NCBI GenBank assembly: GCA_031551755.1
Contig: JAVBNE010000011.1
Span: 13,592 to 77,591, forward strand
From: JAVBMU01 sp031551755
GTDB lineage: Bacteria > Actinomycetota > Actinomycetes > Actinomycetales > Cellulomonadaceae
Direction: 5' to 3'
Length of the DNA: 64,000 nucleotides
A program made the position numbers and the translations under genes. Below are positions 1-5,997 of this stretch, piece after piece. The notes beneath the pieces were generated by a model. It saw only the letters and a list, made by a program, of their open reading frames with translations, was not told the origin of the DNA and searched no databases. Position 1 is the stretch's first letter, and each line of letters begins with the position of its first letter.

Positions 1-984
1 ACGTGGCGACGCACGGAGTTGCCCGGACTCCCCCCGCTCGGAACGGTCAGCGCCCGGGCGGTCGACGCGGTGGAGTGTGACGACGTGTGGCTCGTGAGCA
101 CCGACTATCTGACGCCCACCACGCTGTCCCTCCTGGCGTTGGGCGCGGGTCCCGAACCAGGCGAACCCGAGCGGCTGAAGGCCAACCCGGCATTCTTCGA
201 CGCCATCGGCCTGACCGCCACCCAATACTTCACGACCTCGGCCGACGGGACCCGGGTGCCGTACGTCGTCGTCGGCCCGCGGGAACCGGCTCAGGCTCCG
301 GTGTTGCTCTACGGCTACGGCGGCTTCGAGGTCAGCCTGACCCCCACCTACTCGGGCGCCCTGGGCCGGGCTTGGCTGGCGAACGGGGGCGTCTACGTGG
401 TCGCGAATATCCGCGGCGGCGGGGAATACGGACCGGCCTGGCACCAGGCGGCCCTGCGAGAGAACCGCCGTCGGGCTTTCGAGGACTTCGCCGCAGTGGC
501 ACAAGATCTAGTCCGTCGCGGGGTGGCGACCCGCGACCGGCTCGGTGCGGAAGGCCACTCGAACGGCGGGTTGCTGACGGGGAACATGTTGACGGGCTAC
601 CCCGAAATCTTCGGTGCGGTGGTGGTCGGGGTGCCGCTGCTGGACATGAAGCGTTATCCGCATCTGCTCGCGGGCGCCTCCTGGATGGCCGAGTACGGCG
701 ACCCCGACGACCCGGCCCAGTGGGAGTACATCCGGACCTTCTCCCCCTACCACCGCTTCGACCCCAGCGGTGAGTACCCGCCGGTGCTCTTCACCACCTC
801 AACGAAGGACGACCGGGTGCATCCGGGCCACGCGCGCAAACTCGCCGCAGCCATGATCGCGGCGGGTAAGGACGTGACCTACTACGAGAACGTCGAGGGC
901 GGCCACGGCGGTGCGGCCACCAACGAGCAGGCAGCCCACATGGCAGCCGTGCGGTATCGATTCCTCTGGGAGCGGCTGAGCTGA
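1..984 (+). CDS. Prolyl oligopeptidase family serine peptidase (S9A), 3' part
   Basis: The reading frame is already open at base 1, so only the C-terminal 327 residues lie in the window. They correspond to the alpha/beta-hydrolase catalytic domain of prolyl oligopeptidase or oligopeptidase B, which cleave short peptides after proline or basic residues. The nucleophile motif GHSNGG has its serine codon at 559-561, the acid lies in KDDRV (811-813) and the histidine in GGHGG (904-906), so the triad is complete. The N-terminal propeller is outside the window. The last 117 bases including the stop recur in diverged form at 5126-5241. The next gene is convergent. Family is clear; substrate specificity is not. 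Confidence 0.9.
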   Translation, partial: TWRRTELPGLPPLGTVSARAVDAVECDDVWLVSTDYLTPTTLSLLALGAGPEPGEPERLKANPAFFDAIGLTATQYFTTSADGTRVPYVVVGPREPAQAPVLLYGYGGFEVSLTPTYSGALGRAWLANGGVYVVANIRGGGEYGPAWHQAALRENRRRAFEDFAAVAQDLVRRGVATRDRLGAEGHSNGGLLTGNMLTGYPEIFGAVVVGVPLLDMKRYPHLLAGASWMAEYGDPDDPAQWEYIRTFSPYHRFDPSGEYPPVLFTTSTKDDRVHPGHARKLAAAMIAAGKDVTYYENVEGGHGGAATNEQAAHMAAVRYRFLWERLS

Positions 985-987
985 GGG
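871..987 (+). repeat. Direct repeat, copy 1 (3' end of the oligopeptidase gene)
   Basis: This stretch runs from GACGTGACCT to CTGAGGG and includes the histidine motif and stop codon of the oligopeptidase. It recurs in the same orientation at 5126-5241. By eye the two copies differ by about nine substitutions and one single-base gap. Beyond CTGAGGG the similarity stops abruptly. The two copies bracket the effector/lipoprotein island. Confidence 0.85.
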
Positions 988-1024
988 GGTGGTTGCGCAG
1001 CCACAACCCAATCGACATATGTAC

Positions 1025-1663
1025 CTACATGCATTGCGCGTTGTCGCTGAGGTAACCCGCTTCGGCTTCTTCGATATCCACAGGATCCTCGGCCGTATGT
1101 GGGCTGGTTAAGGAGAAGTCTACCCACTGGGCCATCGGGGGCGGTTCCGTTCCGTAAGCGATGTTGACGGTCCAGGTGCCGAGTTCATCTGTCTTCGTGA
1201 GCGGTAGTTCGACACGACCGGGCCACGGGTCTTTGGGTGTCCACCCATCGGCCTCGAGGGCCGCGGCCATTCGCTCGGCCAGTTCCTTGGTCGTGGTCGT
1301 CTCGTCAAATGCCAGGGAGACACGTCCATCGGCTTGAATCCACCAAGGAGGGTCGCCTTGACCGAAGAAGTCAACGTCACCTTCACGGGGACCGACACCC
1401 CATGAGTTCTCTCGCCTGAGCTTAAGGCCGTCTGTCTGCGCCAGGAGTTCCGGGCCAATTTCGCAGGCGTGCGCTGCCAATTGTTCGAAAGTCACATTGT
1501 CTTCCTTTTCATAGGCTCCGCATGCAGTCAGGGTGGTGACTGCCACTGCGAACACAAGGGCGCATACCAGCCTCGCATGCGGGACTGCCTCATCATTCGA
1601 CCTCAATGTAGTGGGGTGTGTATCCAGGTGCATCATTGCCGTCTGCGGGTTGGGAGATTTCAA
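1025..1663 (-). CDS. Lipoprotein paralogue B, probable immunity gene copy with damaged leader
   Basis: Up to 212 residues. The mature part is a clear paralogue of the lipoprotein at 2175-2705: it shares GDVDFFGQGDPPWW, DGWTPKDPWPGR, LGTW and MAQW...SLTSPHT, and the lipobox LTAC. Aligned to that copy, this one lacks one base inside the signal-peptide codons. The ancestral ATG at 1596 is therefore out of frame. The open frame instead runs back into the remnant of a hydrolase tail, where ATGs at 1636 and 1633 could serve as starts and would give a long N-region before the hydrophobic stretch. It may be translated from there or be decaying. The C-terminus is unlike its paralogue after SLTSPHT. 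Role by inference: anchored immunity protein. Confidence 0.6.
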   Translation of the reverse strand: MKSPNPQTAMMHLDTHPTTLRSNDEAVPHARLVCALVFAVAVTTLTACGAYEKEDNVTFEQLAAHACEIGPELLAQTDGLKLRRENSWGVGPREGDVDFFGQGDPPWWIQADGRVSLAFDETTTTKELAERMAAALEADGWTPKDPWPGRVELPLTKTDELGTWTVNIAYGTEPPPMAQWVDFSLTSPHTAEDPVDIEEAEAGYLSDNAQCM

Positions 1664-1845
1664 GCAAGCCGAAGAAGTTCACAGGGTACTGCCCATACGC
1701 GGTGCCCACGTTTCGACCCTACTGTCGACCAGAACCCCGACGATGTTTTCAAAAGGTGTCGAGACCTTCCTATAGACGGTGGATCATTTAACTCCAGCCG
1801 GGTGTCGTCCACGTGTCCCCTGAAGTGACCGCTGACATCAATAAG
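1593..1845 (-). pseudogene. Remnant of a second hydrolase/toxin 3' end
   Basis: This segment aligns with the last roughly 250 bases of the DUF1023 gene (2702 to about 2955). The terminal residues are still recognisable as YTPHYIE with a stop at 1593-1595, and NFFGLLE appears in altered form. A one-base deletion near 1700 breaks the frame, and similarity fades after TGACATCAA at 1841. It sits immediately upstream of lipoprotein paralogue B exactly as the intact hydrolase sits upstream of lipoprotein A. A tail-plus-lipoprotein unit was therefore duplicated and then decayed. Confidence 0.75.
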
Positions 1846-1936
1846 ACCGTTCCAGTCAGTTGATTCTGCCCAGTTGGAGCAACCGTAGTCGTCTTTGAGT
1901 TACCCGAACTCTGCCCCGGGGTCTACGGAGTCCTTG

Positions 1937-2131
1937 TCAGTGTGGGCTGGTGAGGGAAAGGAGCACCCTTGTGGGCCACACTTCACACGCCCGTGCTGCC
2001 ACTTGTTCGATAGTCACATGGTCCTCCTTGCCTTCTTCGCGTCCAGTCACGGTGGCGACTATCAGCGTCAACGCGAGCGCGTGTGGCAGTTTCGTAGTGC
2101 GGGACCATTCCATCTCTCCGCCACGCAGCAT
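1937..2131 (-). pseudogene. Third lipoprotein copy, internally deleted remnant
   Basis: A short open stretch encodes a hydrophobic leader (ALALTLIVATVTG) followed by EEGKEDHVTIEQVAARACE. This matches the start of the mature lipoproteins, and it then jumps directly to VLLSLTSPH, which matches their far C-terminus. Roughly 80 codons of the core are missing. The lipobox cysteine has been lost (TVTG in place of LTAC). It lies between paralogues A and B and shares their orientation. This is a broken copy, not a functional gene. Confidence 0.65.
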
Positions 2132-2174
2132 TACCACAGTCGAACGTAAAGTCGTGCTGAAACTCTGCGCGCTC

Positions 2175-2705
2175 TTAGGTGGTTTCTTTGGGGTGCTGAT
2201 CGGTGTGAGGACTGGTGAGTGAAACGCTGACCCACTGCGCCATTGGAGGCGGGTCTGTCCCGTAGACAATCTTGATTGTCCAGGTGCCAAGATCGTCGGT
2301 TTTGGTGAAGGGTAGCTCGAGGCGACCGGGCCACGGGTCTTTTGGGGTCCAGCCATCAGCCTTCAGCATAGCACCCGTTTTCTCAGCCAGTTCTCCGGGG
2401 GAAACTTTTTCGTCGAAGGAGAGCGAGATATAGCCATCCGCTTGGACCCACCAGGGTGGGTCACCTTGGCCGAAGAAGTCGACGTCGCCTTCACGGGGCT
2501 CGACACCCCAAGCGCTCTCCTGTGCGAGTTGGAGCCCGTCTGTTTCCGCGAGGATTTTTGCGCCGATCTCGCGGGCTCGGGTTTCTAGCTGTTCAACGCT
2601 CACGCCGTCGTCCTTTTCACGAGCTTCGCATGCGGTCAGGGTGGTGACTGTCAGTGCCAAGGCGAGGGCGCAGATCAGTCTCAGTGTGCGGGACTGTTTC
2701 ATCAT
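2175..2705 (-). CDS. Lipoprotein A, putative immunity protein of the adjacent hydrolase
   Basis: 176 residues with a type II signal peptide ending in TTLTAC, so the protein is predicted to be secreted and lipid-anchored at the cysteine around residue 26. The mature part is acidic and carries DVDFFGQGDPPWW and WTPKDPWPGR motifs; I do not recognise a named family. Its start overlaps the stop of the DUF1023 gene (ATGATG at 2705, stop at 2704-2702), which shows translational coupling. Coupling to a putative secreted hydrolase, surface anchoring and the presence of duplicated, decayed paralogues downstream are the usual signs of immunity genes. This role is inference; it is the only apparently intact copy. 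Confidence 0.75.
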   Translation of the reverse strand: MMKQSRTLRLICALALALTVTTLTACEAREKDDGVSVEQLETRAREIGAKILAETDGLQLAQESAWGVEPREGDVDFFGQGDPPWWVQADGYISLSFDEKVSPGELAEKTGAMLKADGWTPKDPWPGRLELPFTKTDDLGTWTIKIVYGTDPPPMAQWVSVSLTSPHTDQHPKETT

Positions 2706-4663
2706 TCGATCTCGATGTAGTGGGGGGTGTAGCCGGGTGCGTCGTTTCCGTCTGCGGGTTGGGAGACTTCAAGCAGGCCGAAGAAGTTCATGGAGTACTG
2801 CCCGTATGGCGGTGCCCACGTTTCGACACTGCCGCCGACCAGAACCCCGACGATGTTTTCAAAAGATGTGGAGGTCTTTTCATAGACGGTAGAATGGCTT
2901 TTTCCTGGACCTGTGTCGTCGACGTGGCCCTTGGAACGATCGTTGACATCAAGCCACCCGGTCTCCAAGCGAGTGACGCCGGGGGCGTTCAGCGGGGAGG
3001 TTCCGTGTCCAAGGTGCGATCCCGCTTCGACGTTCTGGATGTACCCGACAATGCTGTCGTGGCGGGCCATCAGAGCGTAGTGCGGGACATCTTTGGTGTA
3101 CGGGAACTCGTCGATGCCGGCAATGCCGTTGCCGAGTCCGGCGCTGGAGACGTACATGATCCGGTCTGCCCGCAACCCCACACTTTCGGCAGTGGACACC
3201 ACGGTGCCGCCGTAGGAGTGCCCCTCCACGGTCAGCGTGGACGCCGGGTGGGTGTCGATCGCAGCGGTGAAGTCCCGCAACCGCGGCGCCATATTCCGTG
3301 CATAGCTGGGGTAGGCAGCATCAAGGAGTTGCGGGAGCTTCCCATCCGCCCACACGATCACTGCGGTCGGTGCGTGTTCGTTCGCCGCTTCGTACATGTC
3401 GGTGGCACGGTTGTTCGGATTGCTGAAGTTGTCGATCCGTGTTCCGGTCCCCGGTACGTGTACGACCACGTTCTTCATCCAGGCGGGGACATCACCTTGC
3501 TCGTCGTAGGCCCCGTGGTAGATGCCGATCGCTTCCCGGGACGGGTCGAAGACGACTACCTCCTGGCCCCGCCGATAACGTTTGATTTTCGTCCCGTCGA
3601 ACCACCACAAGCGCTGAACGTCGCGAGGGTGGTCCGCCTCGGGGTCTTCGAGAAGGTTCTCCAGAAGACGGATCCGGTTGCGCAGGTCCGCGCTCTCTGC
3701 GGCCCACTCAGGGTCCTCGTAGCTGGACAAGTTCGCGCGCAACCCGAACGAGTCGTAGCCCGGTCCTCGCACCGGCCCGGCGTCGAGCTGTGCTTGGAGT
3801 CGGGTGATCTCTGCGCGGATGTTCGCCCGGTTCGCCACTGCCCGGTACATAAGCGGAACCCCGTTGAGGTTGCCCATGATCATCGGATCGGCCTTGATCA
3901 ACCGGTCCCGGTCAGCGGGTGAGAGTGTGTCCCACACGGCCCGCACCGCCTGCGCATCAGGCAACGCGGCCAAGGCAGCAGCCGTGACGAGGCGCCCGTC
4001 CCCGGACCACAACCCCGCCACCGCCGACGCCATCGCACCGGTGGGGATTCCGGTGTACCCACCCGCACCGGTGATGGCCTGAACAAGGGACACACTGCTC
4101 AACCGCGAAGCCGTCTCCTCGTTCAACGCTTCACGGCGTTGGAGCAACCCGGCCCAGTTCGCCTTCGCGGCCTCGACCTCCTGAACCCCTGAACACCACC
4201 GGCCCCACCCGAACGTCCCCGATGGGACCACGCTGGGCGGGGGCAGGTGAGCCCACGAATCAGAGACCAACTCCACTTGCGGCACTTGACCACACACCGC
4301 CGCGCGAGCAGAACACGCCTGGGCGAATCCCTCATCCGCGTCCGCGCGAACCCTCACCGCCACATACCCCAAGTCCTCGATCCCGGTCGCGTACATCTCC
4401 AGAATGTCAGCGATCTGCTCACACCCCTGGGCCGCCACTCCGAACTTCGGGCCGGCCTCAGCCAGAAACGACTGCAGCGCGGTCGCGAACTCGCCCTCCA
4501 ACGTCTGCGCCGCCGTCAACGCCTTGGCGACCGCGACCTGACGCTCACCCATGTGCCATGCCCGCTCGCGGTACTCCAACGCGGCCGCCCGCACCGAGGC
4601 TGGGTCACCGGCCCCCGGATCACCCAACAACGCGGGACCACCCACGGACCAACCCACGCTCAA
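2702..4663 (-). CDS. Helical N-terminal / DUF1023-type alpha/beta-hydrolase protein, putative secreted effector
   Basis: 653 residues starting at a TTG that overlaps the previous stop (TTGA, 4663-4660). Residues about 1-200 are Ala-rich and helical with W-x-G-like spots and no signal peptide, resembling the WXG/LXG-like targeting regions of type VII substrates. Residues 280-340 are predicted helical. The C-terminal region, about 365-600, is a DUF1023-like alpha/beta-hydrolase: VHVPGTGTR, nucleophile GHSYGG (Ser483), probable acid in ARHD (Asp536) and probable base in KSH (His590). Family members are common in actinobacteria and poorly characterised. A lipase or esterase activity is likely from the triad. 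The coupled lipoprotein suggests a toxin role, which is inference. No type VII machinery is visible here. Confidence 0.8.
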   Translation of the reverse strand: MSVGWSVGGPALLGDPGAGDPASVRAAALEYRERAWHMGERQVAVAKALTAAQTLEGEFATALQSFLAEAGPKFGVAAQGCEQIADILEMYATGIEDLGYVAVRVRADADEGFAQACSARAAVCGQVPQVELVSDSWAHLPPPSVVPSGTFGWGRWCSGVQEVEAAKANWAGLLQRREALNEETASRLSSVSLVQAITGAGGYTGIPTGAMASAVAGLWSGDGRLVTAAALAALPDAQAVRAVWDTLSPADRDRLIKADPMIMGNLNGVPLMYRAVANRANIRAEITRLQAQLDAGPVRGPGYDSFGLRANLSSYEDPEWAAESADLRNRIRLLENLLEDPEADHPRDVQRLWWFDGTKIKRYRRGQEVVVFDPSREAIGIYHGAYDEQGDVPAWMKNVVVHVPGTGTRIDNFSNPNNRATDMYEAANEHAPTAVIVWADGKLPQLLDAAYPSYARNMAPRLRDFTAAIDTHPASTLTVEGHSYGGTVVSTAESVGLRADRIMYVSSAGLGNGIAGIDEFPYTKDVPHYALMARHDSIVGYIQNVEAGSHLGHGTSPLNAPGVTRLETGWLDVNDRSKGHVDDTGPGKSHSTVYEKTSTSFENIVGVLVGGSVETWAPPYGQYSMNFFGLLEVSQPADGNDAPGYTPHYIEIE

Positions 4664-4923
4664 CGGCCCTCTGCTCGCCCAGCAAGCACGTCATCGGCCT
4701 GGCCGAACGACTCCTGGGAAGCCAGGACCACCACCCGCTTATCAGCGACCGCCTCCACCAAGCCGTCCATGGCCGCACGCACCAGCACATTCACCTTGTC
4801 GAAAGCACTACTCACCAGGCCAGCACCGAAATCCGGCGGAGCCACACACACCCCAGGAGGTGCGGAATCAGCCATCTGGGCAAGAACAGCCCCCACCGCG
4901 TCATCATCGACACGCAAATCCAC
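4660..4923 (-). CDS. Small WXG100-sized protein encoded ahead of the hydrolase
   Basis: 87 residues from the GTG at 4923, chosen because GGAGG lies seven bases upstream (4935-4931); an upstream start at 4962 would add 13 residues without a ribosome binding site. The protein is Ala/Val-rich, with two probable helices around SSAFDKVNVLVRAAMDGLVEA flanking a central turn, and its size fits ESAT-6/WXG100-like partners. It lacks a textbook WXG. Its stop overlaps the TTG start of the effector gene. A likely role, by position, is a secretion partner or targeting factor for the effector, but I cannot assign a family with certainty. Confidence 0.6.
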   Translation of the reverse strand: MDLRVDDDAVGAVLAQMADSAPPGVCVAPPDFGAGLVSSAFDKVNVLVRAAMDGLVEAVADKRVVVLASQESFGQADDVLAGRAEGR

Positions 4924-5125
4924 CACAACGCCTCCCGCTGATCCGAAAACGACCAATCGCACGATCAGTACGCGCCGGACACGTTACCCACCCCACGCCA
5001 ACCCCGTCAAAGCATCCACGCAGTTCACAGGCCCAAATGACGCAACTTTGCATCACCGAGAGCCCGAGACCCGCGCAAACTCAACGCCCAAGCCGCACCC
5101 CGTGTAGCAAGAATGCACACATCCT

Positions 5126-5241
5126 GATGTGACCTCTACGAGCACACCGAGGGCGGTCACGGCGGTGCGGCCACCAACGAGCAGGCAGCCCATGTGGCAG
5201 CCGTGCTGTACCGATTCCTCTGGGAGCGGCTGAGCTGAGGG
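5126..5241 (+). pseudogene. Second copy of the oligopeptidase 3' end (direct repeat, copy 2)
   Basis: This is about nine tenths identical by eye to 871-987 and still includes the GGHGGAATNEQAAH coding segment and the stop codon. It is only the last ~38 codons and has a single-base deletion near 5136. There is no gene body upstream, only the promoter-side sequence of the small WXG100-like gene. It marks the far boundary of the island. The rest of 4924-5276 shows nothing else I can identify. Confidence 0.8.
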
Positions 5242-5276
5242 TCGCAGTCCGCCGGGCGTTCGGTCGCCCGCTCCGG

Positions 5277-5992
5277 TCAGGTCGCCGTTGCGGTCCACCG
5301 GGTTCGTGCTGCGTCGCGGACCTCATCGACCTCACATCCGTCATCGGCAAGCTCCTGGAGGCGCGCCACCACCGTCCACTCCAGCGGAGCGAAACGGGCA
5401 CCCGCCACGCGAACATCCTGTTCGCAGTCCCAGAGGCACTCCGTCGCCCACCGGTTCGAGAACTCGGGGTCGGTTGCCGCCATGGCTTGAACGGCGCGGG
5501 CGCGGGTGTAGGAGTAGACCGACGCCGCGTAGATCTCGCTGAGCTCCGGGAACGGACCGGCCTCCGGCAGCCGGCCGAGCGCGCCGACCAGGCTCGACAT
5601 CGAGTGGTAGTCGGTCGACAGCGCCAAGGCGGCCCGCAATGCCGGAGCGTCGGCGAGTTCACCGTGCCTGGCGAGAACGGACTCCGCCGCCTCGGCAGAA
5701 CCCCGGCGAGCCATCGCCTCGACGACTCCCTCGATGAGCCATTCGCCCTCCCCCCCCAACGTGTGGGGTCTGCGAAGGACTCGACCGGCAACGACAGTTA
5801 CAGCGCGAGCGTCGCTTAATAGTCGGCGCGATCTCCACCTGTCGATCCCACCGCGGATCGTTCACCAGGCAGGAAAGCAGCCATTCGGGACCGCGCTCGC
5901 CGCCCAGCCCACACAGCCATGCCACGGCCTCGTTGCAGCATGCCGAGCGGCGCACTGGCCCGAACGGTGTCGTTCTTCTGTGGGAACTCCAT
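5277..5992 (-). pseudogene. Frameshifted HEAT-repeat-like gene
   Basis: Two overlapping minus-strand frames carry protein-like sequence. The upstream frame reads NEAVAWLCGLGGERGPEWLL and on to DPRWDRQVEI, ending near 5820. The downstream frame starts around RLLSDARAVTVVAGRVL and continues through GEWLIEGVVEAMARRG to the stop at 5277. Joined, they resemble a small alpha-helical repeat protein of about 230 residues with paired helices such as EAAESVLARHGELADAPALR. The switch lies near 5815-5825. A further one may lie near 5950, because the best ATG (5992) is in yet another frame. A G8 run at 5757-5750 is a second place where sequencing or slippage errors could arise. Function unknown. Confidence 0.55.
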
Positions 5993-5997
5993 AACCC

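Noticed and set aside
1937..2356. A 139-codon minus-strand frame as a full gene
   Set aside because: Only its last about 65 codons match the lipoprotein family; the first half is an out-of-frame reading of the real lipoprotein A gene.
2654..3922. A 422-codon plus-strand open frame opposite the DUF1023 gene
   Set aside because: Antisense shadow; the minus-strand frame has a full catalytic triad and overlapping neighbours.
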